DNA of 64,000 bases. Source: CAZWLY01 sp964634465. GTDB taxonomy: Bacteria > Desulfobacterota > Desulfarculia > G963662305. The notes below the pieces were generated by a model that was given only the letters and a program-made list of their open reading frames with translations, made no database searches and was not told the origin of the DNA. Numbering within the stretch: position 1 is the stretch's first letter; each line of letters begins with the position of its first letter. The position numbers and the translations under genes are program-made. The stretch is taken from the NCBI GenBank assembly GCA_964634465.1, contig CAZWLY010000009.1:124001-188000 (forward strand). Direction: 5' to 3'. Below are positions 16,447 through 24,040 of this stretch, one piece after another.

Positions 16447-17019
16447 TCACCCCTGTTCGACCAGGCGCCGGGCCAGGTCCCGGGCCCGATCCCGGACCTC
16501 CGGCGACAGTCGATCCGGGGTGGTGCAGCCGCCGACGAACAGCTCGCCGACCGGCCGGGCCTTGGCGTAATCCGCGATCCGCCTGAACGAAGTCACGATC
16601 TCCTCGCCGTTGTTTTCGTACTCGTCGGCGGCCGTCACCAGCAGGGCCTGGCGCTGGCCTTCGACCAGCGAGGCGTGGCCCGGCCGGCCGTAGTCGACCA
16701 CCAGCGAGTACCCCCGATCGAGGAAGGCCTTCATTTGGGCGCTGAAACCCCAGAAGTAGAGCGGTGAGGCGAAGACGACGGCCTCGGCCTTGATCATTTT
16801 GTCCAGCAGGGGACCGGCGTCGTCTTCTTGGACGCAGGCCGGCCGATCGGGGTGCTCCCGGCACTTGGCGCAGCCCAGGCAGCCGTTGATCTTCAGCCGC
16901 GCCAGGTCGATGTGTTCGACCCGGTGTCCCAGGCCGGCCAATTCGTCTTCCACCCAACTTAAAACGGCGGCGGTGTTGCCCTTGGGGCGGGGGCTGCCGA
17001 GGAGAGTCAGGACGTTCAT
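16447..17019 (-). CDS. Flavodoxin-fold reductase with iron-sulfur-flavoprotein cysteine motif
   Basis: A 190-residue NADPH-dependent FMN-reductase-type protein. The N-terminal FMN loop is GSPRPKGNTAAVL (residues 8-20). Four cysteines at 47, 50, 53 and 62 (CX2CX2CX8C) sit where iron-sulfur flavoproteins (Isf) hold their compact 4Fe-4S motif, although the last spacing is one residue longer than the usual range. FASPLYFWGFSAQMKAFLDR is the typical second FMN-binding segment. It overlaps the upstream hydrolase gene by three bases (ATGA), forming an operon. The electron partner is unknown. Confidence 0.8.
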   Translation of the reverse strand: MNVLTLLGSPRPKGNTAAVLSWVEDELAGLGHRVEHIDLARLKINGCLGCAKCREHPDRPACVQEDDAGPLLDKMIKAEAVVFASPLYFWGFSAQMKAFLDRGYSLVVDYGRPGHASLVEGQRQALLVTAADEYENNGEEIVTSFRRIADYAKARPVGELFVGGCTTPDRLSPEVRDRARDLARRLVEQG

Positions 17020-17600
17020 GGTCGATCTCCTGTCAACTCCTGCACCGTCTCGACGGTCAAGAGCGGGTGCAAGGGGCCGTTTCGATAGATCTCCAGGCAA
17101 TTGTGGTGCGCCTCGTCGCTGAAGGCGGTGGTGGCGTCCTCGACGATGACGGCGTGGAAGTCCAAACAGACCGCGTCGAGGGCGGTGGCCAGAACACAGT
17201 AGGGCGTGGTCAGACCGCAGGCGGCGACCCGCTCCACCCGCCACAGGCGCAGAGTCTGGTCCAGGTCGGTCTTGAAAAAGGCGCTGAAACGCCGTTTGGG
17301 CAGCCACATGTCGCCGGCCTCGAAGTCGAGCCGTGAACTGATTTCGGCCCCCTCGGTGCCTCGAATCGAATGGTCCTTCATCTTGCCCCGAAACAGGGCG
17401 TCGTCCGGCAGGAAGGAGTCGGTGGCGAACACGACCGGCCAGCCGAGCCGGCGAGCGGCGGCGGTGAGTCGGTTGACGGCCGGCACGATGCCCTCGGCCC
17501 GTTCGGCCAGGGACCGATGGCGGGACAATTCCAGGTTGTCCTTGACCATATCGACGACGATTATCGCCGTCTTCATGGTCTCTTGACGACGATCAGCCAT
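17016..17600 (-). CDS. Isochorismatase-family cysteine hydrolase
   Basis: A 194-residue alpha/beta hydrolase of the isochorismatase/nicotinamidase family. The catalytic triad is visible as Asp17 (AIIVVDMVK), Lys102 (WLPKRRFSAF) and Cys135 (GLTTPYCVLATA), and the family motif HSIRGTEGAEI is at 77-87. Substrates in the family include nicotinamide, isochorismate, N-carbamoyl compounds and ureidoacrylate; the sequence alone does not decide. GGAGG precedes the ATG at 17600 at short spacing, and an internal ATG at 17576 is an alternative start. It is coupled to the downstream flavoprotein gene. Confidence 0.85.
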   Translation of the reverse strand: MADRRQETMKTAIIVVDMVKDNLELSRHRSLAERAEGIVPAVNRLTAAARRLGWPVVFATDSFLPDDALFRGKMKDHSIRGTEGAEISSRLDFEAGDMWLPKRRFSAFFKTDLDQTLRLWRVERVAACGLTTPYCVLATALDAVCLDFHAVIVEDATTAFSDEAHHNCLEIYRNGPLHPLLTVETVQELTGDRP

Positions 17601-17612
17601 GGGACCTCCGGG

Positions 17613-17897
17613 CTAGGTGACCGAGGCCCGCTTGGAGGCGATGGTCGCCTTTTTGTCGCGACGATCATCGACCTTGAGGTCGATGACTATCCGCTGGGCC
17701 CCCTCGGCCACGTGGGCGGCGTGGACCTTCTTGACCAGGTCGAACAGGGCGTCCAGGTCGGGCACCTCGACGGTGGTGGCCATGCCGCCGACCTCGTAGG
17801 TGTAGCCCGATTCCTCGATCACCTTGACGCCTTTCTTGACGAAACGACTGAGGCTGGTTCCCTCGCCGATGGGATAGACGGACATCTGGGCGATCAT
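17613..17897 (-). CDS. MTH1187 / YkoF-type thiamine-binding-like protein
   Basis: A 94-residue protein of the MTH1187 family, small ferredoxin-like proteins that form tetramers and bind thiamine-like ligands in some members. It begins MIAQMSVYPIGEGTSLSRF, with a middle YTYEVGGMATTVEV segment and a C-terminal RIVIDLKVDDR strand, all typical. The start is the ATG at 17897, with an excellent GAAGGAGG site. It lies 12 bases upstream of the hydrolase gene, so the three genes to 16447 probably form one operon. A role in thiamine handling is inferred from the family only. Confidence 0.8.
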   Translation of the reverse strand: MIAQMSVYPIGEGTSLSRFVKKGVKVIEESGYTYEVGGMATTVEVPDLDALFDLVKKVHAAHVAEGAQRIVIDLKVDDRRDKKATIASKRASVT

Positions 17898-18021
17898 GAC
17901 GACCTCCTTCTCAAAGCTATAATCGGCCTTGGCCAGTGTATACGGGGAGGGGAGAAAATCACAAGTCGGATTGTGGTCCGACCTTTGTTTTCGGGTTTCC
18001 TCGGCCGTGGTTTCAGACTGG

Positions 18022-18055
18022 TTGGTCCGCAAATGGTCCGTTTTTCGCGGACCAA
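18022..18055. repeat. Inverted repeat upstream of tRNA-Arg
   Basis: TTGGTCCGC (18022-18030) and GCGGACCAA (18047-18055) form a 9-bp perfect stem that extends, with one bulged base, to CTGGT/ACCAG. A third TGGTCCG lies inside the loop and a fourth at about 17973. Two copies of GGCGTTTTTG follow directly. The element sits between the thiamine-binding-like gene and tRNA-Arg. Confidence 0.6.
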
Positions 18056-18141
18056 ACCAGGCGTTTTTGGGCGCTTTCAGGCGTTTTTGCTTTTGGGGTT
18101 GACCGACCCAACTCCCCGTGTTACCAGTATTTTCGCGCCTT

Positions 18142-18218
18142 GCCCCCGTAGCTCAGGAGGATAGAGCACCAGATTCCTAATCTGGGTGTCGGGAGTTCGA
18201 ATCTCTCCGGGGGTACCA
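18142..18218 (+). tRNA. tRNA-Arg (anticodon CCT)
   Basis: A 77-nt cloverleaf with encoded CCA. Acceptor GCCCCCG pairs with CGGGGGT (a G-T pair at 1-72); the D arm is GCTC/GAGC, the anticodon arm CCAGA/TCTGG has loop TTCCTAA with CCT at 18176-18178, and the T arm is GGGAG/CTCTC with TTCGAAT. A TTGACC box at 18099-18104 may be its -35 element. It is followed ten bases later by a strong terminator. tRNA-Arg(CCT) genes are common island integration sites, but no matching attachment repeat was found in the window. Confidence 0.93.
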
Positions 18219-18518
18219 GGAATATCAAGAGGTTGCGCCACCAGACGCAACCTCTTTTTCGTGTTGGGCGCCAGGCGGCGCGAAAAGAGGAATCGGCGAT
18301 TCGTATCGGTTCCGGCCCTCTTGCGCCTCGGCCGGGTGAGGTACGGCTCCAAACAAACTGCGGTTGATGATTCCCCGGGCCGGGTGAGCCTGCGGGCGGC
18401 GATACCGCCGGAACGAACGCCGGCGGCGCACCCATGCCCGGCCAGCGACCGGCCTTGGCTCGGCCCCCGCCAGGCGTGCTTGTTTTCTGGCGGAGGCCAA
18501 GGTCGTGGCGTCCCCCCT
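18219..18518. other. Non-coding stretch between tRNA-Arg and the porin-like gene
   Basis: Apart from the tRNA terminator at 18228-18259, I see no gene in these 300 bases. The rest is GC-rich sequence with short inverted repeats and no conserved open frame. It contains the 3' side of the convergent porin-like gene, but no clear terminator for that gene was found. Confidence 0.5.
18228..18259 (+). terminator. Rho-independent terminator after tRNA-Arg
   Basis: A 10-bp perfect stem, AGAGGTTGCG with CGCAACCTCT, around an 8-base loop is followed by a run of Ts (CTTTTTC). It starts ten bases after the tRNA CCA end, so the tRNA is probably transcribed alone. Confidence 0.88.
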
Positions 18519-19616
18519 TTAGAAGACGAGGGTGGTGTAAAGGCCGACCCGTATACCGTTGCCGAGGTCGGCGCCGGAGGTGTCCTCCCCAAAGTCGTAC
18601 CAGGCCAGTTCCGGAACGAAGGTGATACTGCCGAAACCGATCCAGTAGTTGGCGTAAACAGCGGCCGTGTGGGGATTGCCGGTCCACTGAGCGACGCCGT
18701 TGAGGTCGTCCCGCGAGGCGTGGGCATAGCCGCCGCCGAGATGCAAGTTACCTATCTTGAGGTCGCCGAACACCCGGAACTGTTTGTGGTCGGCCCGGTG
18801 CTCGAAGGTGGAATCGAAAACGGGGAGGGCCGGGCCGGCCACGGGATTGGTTCCGGTGCTGTTGATGCCGTAACCGACGCCCACCGTGAACCCGATCAGG
18901 CCGAAGTCGCCGGCCAACTCCAGGCCCAGGTCCAGAGAGTGCCAGTCGACCGTCGAGCCGTCGGAGACTTTGGTCAGACGCTCCATCTCCCATCTGAACC
19001 AGGGATAGACGTTGACCCGTCCGAAGCTCATGTCCAGGGCGGCCGCCACGGCCGGGAGATAACGAGAAGAGATCCCGTCGTCCACGCCGTCCCCGTTGAC
19101 GTCGAAGTTGCCGGTATGGGTCGGCGATTCGAGCGCGAACTTGAACTTGTACTTGGTTCCCAGGGTGAGCCTGATCTGCTCGGGCCGGTTCCACCAGTCC
19201 TTGCCGAAGCCGAGGATGCCGGCCGTTCCCCTCAGCACCGAGGCGGGAAAGTAGGATTCCTCCAGAGAGCCGGTCTGGCCGAAGAGGATGCTCCCGCCGT
19301 TCCAGTTGTACCTGAACCAGGTTCGCCGGGTGTAGACGTTGTTCCCCTGGGTGTTGGAGAGCAGGCCGATCTCCGCGTAGGCTTCATATTTCTTGTCGGC
19401 GCTCTGGTAGGTGAAGTTGAGATTGGAAGTGGACATGTGGAAGATGTCGAGGGCGATGATACTGTTGCCGGTCGACGAACTGTTGGAGTCCTCGCCAAGA
19501 TAACTCAACTCGAATCTCAAGGCGCCGCCCACCTTGACGCTGCCGGCCAGAGCCACTGAGGACAAGCCCAAGGTCAAGAGGATGGCTCCAACGAACGCCG
19601 TCAATTTTTTTGACAT
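18519..19616 (-). CDS. Outer-membrane porin-like beta-barrel protein
   Basis: A 365-residue protein with a clear signal peptide (MSKKLTAFVGAILLTLGL, cleavage near ALA-GSV at about residue 24). The mature part shows alternating aromatic and polar strands typical of a beta-barrel: FRYNWNGGSILFGQTGS, LGFGKDWWNRPEQIRLTLG and a C-terminal YTTLVF ending in phenylalanine. It probably forms an outer-membrane channel, with unknown substrate. A GGGAGG site lies seven bases before the ATG. It stands alone between tRNA-Arg and the start of the next minus-strand unit. Confidence 0.75.
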   Translation of the reverse strand: MSKKLTAFVGAILLTLGLSSVALAGSVKVGGALRFELSYLGEDSNSSSTGNSIIALDIFHMSTSNLNFTYQSADKKYEAYAEIGLLSNTQGNNVYTRRTWFRYNWNGGSILFGQTGSLEESYFPASVLRGTAGILGFGKDWWNRPEQIRLTLGTKYKFKFALESPTHTGNFDVNGDGVDDGISSRYLPAVAAALDMSFGRVNVYPWFRWEMERLTKVSDGSTVDWHSLDLGLELAGDFGLIGFTVGVGYGINSTGTNPVAGPALPVFDSTFEHRADHKQFRVFGDLKIGNLHLGGGYAHASRDDLNGVAQWTGNPHTAAVYANYWIGFGSITFVPELAWYDFGEDTSGADLGNGIRVGLYTTLVF

Positions 19617-19962
19617 CTCTAACCTCCCTTTTCTGGTTAACTGACAGGCTTACAAGCGGTAGCCACGGGAGAGATATCGATTCGCACCACCCCCTTTCCC
19701 CATTCGTCTCCCCTCGGTTGGCGGAGAGCTGTTTTCGGGATTTACCCTTCCGGGTCTTGGGCGGGTGCGCTATGATAGGGCGCTACGGCCCAAGCCCTGG
19801 AAGGTTTGGATCCCGTGGTTCAGGGGTGAGGACCGGGTGAGGTCTGTTGGCGCATTCACCGCCCGGTCGCTCGCCCCCCAAGCAAACTGGAAAGATCAGA
19901 ACTTCAATCGGCGGCGAGGACGAAGCGCCTCACCGCGCGCGATAGTTTCGCGGACACTCGGC
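19617..19962. other. Non-coding region upstream of the porin-like gene
   Basis: These 346 bases lie between the 5' end of the porin-like gene and the 3' end of the DUF6092-like gene, both on the minus strand. They should hold the porin promoter, but no convincing -35/-10 pair was found. Open frames here have no ribosome-binding site or recognisable product. Confidence 0.5.
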
Positions 19963-20259
19963 CTATTCCAGCCCCGGGCCGATCTCGTCCACCAGGAAAA
20001 AGACCAGGGACTCCAAGAAGCTCTCGAACTCTTCCTCGGTCCCCATGGCGCTGTACTTGCCCGCCTCGATCTTTTCTCGAACGGCCTCCAGCCGCTCGCT
20101 GTCGAGTCCAAACTCCTTTAAGACGCCGATTAAGCGGCTGGCCGTGTCCAGCAGCCTGAAGGGGCCGTACTTGGCCGGCTCGTCGAGGAGGTTCCGGGCC
20201 GAGACCACGACATAGGAGACCAATTCGAAAACCTTCTCCTCCAAGGCGACCTTATCCAC
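19963..20259 (-). CDS. DUF6092-like small protein
   Basis: A 98-residue soluble, helix-rich protein with VFELVSYVVVSARNLLDEP near residue 10, KYGPFRLLDTASRLI near 30 and a very acidic C-terminal half. The pattern (SAR-LLDEP-YGPFRL) recalls the DUF6092 family, whose role is unknown; the match is from memory and moderate. The start is a GTG at 20259 with a GGGAGG site upstream. It overlaps the nitroreductase stop by eight bases and closes the long minus-strand unit that starts at the Lrp-like gene. Confidence 0.65.
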   Translation of the reverse strand: MDKVALEEKVFELVSYVVVSARNLLDEPAKYGPFRLLDTASRLIGVLKEFGLDSERLEAVREKIEAGKYSAMGTEEEFESFLESLVFFLVDEIGPGLE

Positions 20260-20770
20260 TGTAGACCTCCCACCAGATGACCTCTTCGAAAAGTCGCGGC
20301 GGCGGCGGCGGATCCACGGCCGGATGTCCCACACTGACCATGAGCTGGGGCAGGATGTGCTCCGGCAGCTTAAGGAGTTTGCCCGCCGCACCGGGATGGA
20401 AGGAGGCGATGACACAGGTCCCCAGGCCCATCTCATAGGCGGCCAGCATGATGTTCTGGGCGGCGATGGCCGAATCCATCTTGGTCAGCGACTCGGGACC
20501 CATCTTGCCGCCCTTGTGCTTGGCCAGGCCCAGGTCCTGGGCGATGACGATGACCGCCGGAGGATCGCCCAGGAGTCCCGGGCTGATCATTTTGATCTTT
20601 TTCATCATCGTCTCGTCGGTCACGACCACGAACCGCCAGGTCTGGCCGTTGCCGCCCGAAGGGGCCCACACCGCCGCCTCCAGGAGCTTGAGCAAGGTTT
20701 CTTTGTCCACCGGTTGATCGGTGAACCGACGAACGCTGCGCCGGCCCTTGATGGCCGTCATGACATCCAT
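20252..20770 (-). CDS. Nitroreductase family protein
   Basis: A 172-residue FMN-dependent oxidoreductase. The family marks are GRRSVRRFTDQPV near residue 9, the FMN-binding AAVWAPSGGNGQTWRF near 32 and the late segment GLGTCVIASFHPG near 116. Such enzymes reduce nitro groups, quinones, enones or flavins; the substrate here is unknown. The ATG at 20770 has a GGAGG site. It follows the first racemase gene after 218 bases that contain one copy of a duplicated segment, and it is coupled to the DUF6092-like gene. Confidence 0.88.
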   Translation of the reverse strand: MDVMTAIKGRRSVRRFTDQPVDKETLLKLLEAAVWAPSGGNGQTWRFVVVTDETMMKKIKMISPGLLGDPPAVIVIAQDLGLAKHKGGKMGPESLTKMDSAIAAQNIMLAAYEMGLGTCVIASFHPGAAGKLLKLPEHILPQLMVSVGHPAVDPPPPPRLFEEVIWWEVYSG

Positions 20771-20893
20771 GGCGCCTCCTTTGTCTGGCGTCAGCCGCCC
20801 GCCGGCGAGGTTGTGCGGCGGGAACCGAAGCGGATTTAGGATCGATCCCGTGATCTATACTCGAATCCCCCCTCCGACACACCCGACCTCGGC

Positions 20894-21042
20894 CTTGCCG
20901 GACCGCTCGATCGGTGAAGTCGCGGCCGCTGCGCCGGTTCCCCGCCGGCGCTCGCCGCATCTCTAAAGCCGGTCTCCCCCCGTGAGGATTAAAGAATCCT
21001 CTCTTTCTCCCTGGGCGTGGGATAGGTCCGCTTGGAATGGGT
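20894..21042. repeat. Duplicated racemase 3'-tail segment, copy 1
   Basis: Direct repeat of 23213-23360. The first 88 bases (20894-20981) lie in the non-coding region after racemase 1 and match copy 2 with two mismatches. The remainder covers the racemase stop codon and its last 14 or so codons, also nearly identical at the DNA level. The core holds a GCGCCGG/CCGGCGC inverted repeat (around 20931-20951). Confidence 0.85.
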
Positions 21043-21711
21043 AATTCGACTCCGGATCGCCGATTCCAAAAAACCGATGGCGGCGGCGGTGGGCTCGATA
21101 ACCGGGACCAACAGCCCCTCCCTTTCTAGTTTCTCCCTTAACGCCGGCCCAACGCCCAACATCCCGGTACAACCGAACACGATCGCTTCGGCGCCGTGTT
21201 CGAGGATCGCCCGTTTGCTCTGCTCAAAGAGCCTGGTCAGGAGAATGTCTTGGTCGTCAAGAGCCAGCACGGGCAGGTCGACATCGAGACAAGAGGCCAT
21301 CCGGGATTCCAGACCGATCTTCTTGATCAATCCCTCCAGTAACGGCACCACCCCCTTGAGGATGGTGACGATGGACCAGCGGCCGGCCAAGATGGACGCC
21401 GCCGTCACCGCCGGCTGGAAGCCTCCGACCACAGGAATTGAGACCATCTCCCGGGCCGCGTCCACTCCGGGGTCGCCGAAACAATCGACAAACACTCCCT
21501 CGCAACCGTCTTTCTCGGCCTCTACCACCTTGTCCACAACGTTGTGCGCCGCCAACAATTCGTCATAGGCGCCCTCAATCGAGGCCGGCCCCTTGTCGAG
21601 AGCGACGATGTCGAGCTCGGTGTCCGGCGCCTTGAATTGCTCCGCGTCCTTCATCACGGCCTCGAACACCCAATCGGCGCTGATGATCGGAACCACGATC
21701 CTGATTTTCAT
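20989..21711 (-). CDS. Hydantoin/aspartate-racemase family protein 1
   Basis: A 240-residue cofactor-independent racemase of the Asp/Glu/hydantoin family. The two catalytic cysteines are Cys77 (VDCFGDPGVDAAREM) and Cys181 (VFGCTGML), the same positions as in hydantoin racemase HyuE. The ATG at 21711 has a GGAG site. It lies in a unit with a hydantoinase/oxoprolinase, an NCS1 permease and a second paralogue (23307-24026), so racemisation of a hydantoin-like compound is likely. Its last 14 codons and 3' flank are nearly identical to those of the paralogue, although the rest of the protein has diverged. Confidence 0.88.
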   Translation of the reverse strand: MKIRIVVPIISADWVFEAVMKDAEQFKAPDTELDIVALDKGPASIEGAYDELLAAHNVVDKVVEAEKDGCEGVFVDCFGDPGVDAAREMVSIPVVGGFQPAVTAASILAGRWSIVTILKGVVPLLEGLIKKIGLESRMASCLDVDLPVLALDDQDILLTRLFEQSKRAILEHGAEAIVFGCTGMLGVGPALREKLEREGLLVPVIEPTAAAIGFLESAIRSRITHSKRTYPTPREKERIL

Positions 21712-21847
21712 TTTTTGCTCCTTCTCCGGTTGCCTCTGCTCCCCCATTGACTCTGAAGGGCGAGCAGGAAGACTTAAGCGTCTGGTTTGCAAGACCGACC
21801 CATCAGGGACATCCTGTTTTTTGCCGTCCTTTTCGGGTCGAGATTGC

Positions 21848-23167
21848 TTATCGCGTCAGGGCGAAGGTCCTGAATTTACGACCGGTCGCCGCCATTATGA
21901 CGATGTGGGCGATGAAGGCCGCCATCATCGAGTCCAGAGCAGGAGCGGAGGTGATGGTGAATACCTTGAAGTGGGTCAAAAACCCGACCAGCCCGCCTAC
22001 TGCCCAGGAACTCAAGGCCTCCCAACGGATAGGCGGCAACTGTTCCGCCTGTTCGAATTGGTACGCCTCGCTGCGGTAGAGGAAGAAATCGGCTGCCATC
22101 ACGGCTCCGATCGGTGGAACGGTCACCGATAGAATGATCAGCCAGTTGACCAACTGCCCGAGGATCCCGATTACCGCGAATATCGTGCCCAACGCTCCAC
22201 CAATGGCGGTCAGCATCCATTTGCGCAGCTTTGGGAAAATGCTGTTGAAGGCCAGGGCGGACGAGTAGAGGTTGTTGTCGTTCGAGGTCCAAGTGGCGAA
22301 GACGATGGCAAACATGGCGAAAAGACCCCACCACCCGCTGTGGAAGGAAAGCATGATGGTTGTGAAGTCGGATTGTCCGGCGACTTTCCCGACGTAGGAG
22401 GCCAGAATGTATACTATCGGAGCTCCGAGCATCATCCCGAAGACCATCCCCAGGGCCGCATGCCCCTTCCCCTTGGCATACCGCGTCAGGTCCGGTTGGA
22501 TCACCGCCCCCACGGCGTAGGTGCCGACGACGATCGAGATGAGCGTCCCCAAGGGCAAGGCCTGCTTGGGGGCCTTGGCGACGACATCGGCAAAAGACAC
22601 TCCCGAATGCACCTTGATCAAGGTGACGAGGAAGAGGAGCAGAAGAATCGGGATGACGACGAGGCTCAATTTTTCGATGGCCCGGAAACCGTAGATGGCG
22701 GTCAGAGACATCAGAATCCCGCCGCCGACGATCACCAGGGTTCTGGGCAGGTGAACCGAGTCGTTGGTCAGGATCTTCACCGCTCCGATCACGGCTCCGC
22801 CGAACAACTCCAATTGGAAGCCGAACCAACCGAAGGCGCCGATGGCCAAGATCAAGGCGATCAGGACGTTCCCGTTTCGACCAAAGGTGAACTGGCTGTT
22901 CATGGCCGTCGACAGCCTGGTCTGGGCTCCAACAAGGCCGGTGCCGATCGAAATCACTGTCAGAATGACTTGACCCAACAAGATGGCGGCGACGACCACG
23001 CCCAGGGTGGCGGCGTTGCCCAGCATGCCCGAGACCATGAAGAGCGGGATGCAGATGTAGATCCCCATGATGACTATCCCCATGTCGAACCAAGACCTGG
23101 TTTTCTCGATGGGGACGGGCTTGGTCCCGTAGTCTTCCAGAATGACGTCGATGTTCTTGGCTTCCAT
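21848..23167 (-). CDS. NCS1-family nucleobase/hydantoin permease (CodB-like)
   Basis: A 439-residue inner-membrane transporter with about twelve helices. It begins with the family's cytoplasmic lead (YGTKPVPIEKTRSWFDMG) and shows the ordered motifs GAFGWFGFQLELFGGA near residue 112, YAVGAVIQPDLTRYAK near 221 and TWTSNDNNLYSSALAF near 290. The family moves cytosine, purines, allantoin or benzyl-hydantoin with Na+ or H+. Position between two hydantoin-racemase genes makes a hydantoin-like or nucleobase ligand probable. A GGGGAG site precedes the ATG. Confidence 0.9.
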   Translation of the reverse strand: MEAKNIDVILEDYGTKPVPIEKTRSWFDMGIVIMGIYICIPLFMVSGMLGNAATLGVVVAAILLGQVILTVISIGTGLVGAQTRLSTAMNSQFTFGRNGNVLIALILAIGAFGWFGFQLELFGGAVIGAVKILTNDSVHLPRTLVIVGGGILMSLTAIYGFRAIEKLSLVVIPILLLLFLVTLIKVHSGVSFADVVAKAPKQALPLGTLISIVVGTYAVGAVIQPDLTRYAKGKGHAALGMVFGMMLGAPIVYILASYVGKVAGQSDFTTIMLSFHSGWWGLFAMFAIVFATWTSNDNNLYSSALAFNSIFPKLRKWMLTAIGGALGTIFAVIGILGQLVNWLIILSVTVPPIGAVMAADFFLYRSEAYQFEQAEQLPPIRWEALSSWAVGGLVGFLTHFKVFTITSAPALDSMMAAFIAHIVIMAATGRKFRTFALTR

Positions 23168-23212
23168 TTGTTCTCCCCAACCTGAAGGTTGTTTCTTGCC
23201 CCGCCCGACAGG

Positions 23213-23360
23213 CTCGCCGGACCGCTCGATCGGTGAAGTCGCGGCCGCTGCGCCGGTTCCCCGCCGGCGCTCGCCGCATCTATAAAGCCGGTCTCCCCCC
23301 TGAGGGCTAAAAGACCCTCTCTTTCTCCCTAGGCGTGGGATAGGTCCGCTTGGAGTGGGT
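23213..23360. repeat. Duplicated racemase 3'-tail segment, copy 2
   Basis: Direct repeat of 20894-21042. The non-coding part (23213-23300) follows racemase 2 and precedes the NCS1 permease gene. It differs from copy 1 at two positions over 88 bases; the coding tail has a few further changes. The same GCGCCGG/CCGGCGC inverted repeat is kept. Confidence 0.85.
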
Positions 23361-24026
23361 CAAGCCGCTTCTGATCATCGACTCCAGAAGACCCAGGGCC
23401 GCAGCCGTGGGCTCGACGATGGGGACCGGCTCGCCCCGCTCGGCCAGCCCCTCCTTGAGCGCCCGGCCCAGACCCAGCATGCCGGTGCAGCCCAAGACCA
23501 CCGCCTCGGCGCCGTCCTCCCCCACCGCCCGCTCGATCTGCTCCAGGAGGCGGCGTTGCAGCTTGTCCTTGTCGTCCAGTTCCAGGACCGGCATGTCGAT
23601 GACCCGGATCGAGGCCATGTTCCCCTCCACCCCCAGCTTGCGGGCCAGGTTGCGAATCAGGGGGATGACCTCCTTGAGGACCGTCACCACCGACCATCTC
23701 CCGGCGACGGCCGAGGCGGCCAGGGCCGCCGGGGCGAAGGCGCCGATCACCGGGATGTCGACCATCTCCCGGGCGGCGTCCACGGCCGGGTCGCCGAAGC
23801 AGGTGATGAAAACTCCGTCGCAGCCGTCTTTCTCGGCCTGGACGACTCTCTCCACGATGTACGGGTTGGCCACAACCTCGTCGTAGGCGCTCTCGATGGA
23901 GGTCGGTCCTCTCTCCAGCCCGACCGCCTCCACCTCGGTGTCCGGGGCGGCGAAGAGTCTGGCTTCCGCCAGGGACTCGTCAACCAGCCAGTCGCCGACG
24001 ATGGGTGAAACTATCCGGATTCTCAT
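23307..24026 (-). CDS. Hydantoin/aspartate-racemase family protein 2
   Basis: A 239-residue paralogue of the racemase at 20989-21711. The catalytic cysteines are Cys76 (ITCFGDPAVDAAREM) and Cys180 (VLGCTGML), and the C-terminal HSKRTYPTPREKER is shared. The start is the ATG at 24026, with GGGGGG six bases upstream. It follows livM by 14 bases and so belongs to the transporter operon. Two racemases in one unit suggest either two related substrates or a heteromeric enzyme. The protein is soluble, with no signal peptide. Confidence 0.88.
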   Translation of the reverse strand: MRIRIVSPIVGDWLVDESLAEARLFAAPDTEVEAVGLERGPTSIESAYDEVVANPYIVERVVQAEKDGCDGVFITCFGDPAVDAAREMVDIPVIGAFAPAALAASAVAGRWSVVTVLKEVIPLIRNLARKLGVEGNMASIRVIDMPVLELDDKDKLQRRLLEQIERAVGEDGAEAVVLGCTGMLGLGRALKEGLAERGEPVPIVEPTAAALGLLESMIRSGLTHSKRTYPTPREKERVF

Positions 24027-24040
24027 TTGCCCCCCTGTCT

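Noticed and set aside
18142..18218. tRNA-Arg(CCT) as the left attachment site of a genomic island reaching to 64 kb
   Set aside because: The catabolic genes begin after it, but no integrase gene and no second copy of the tRNA 3' end was found in the window, and base composition does not shift clearly at this point.
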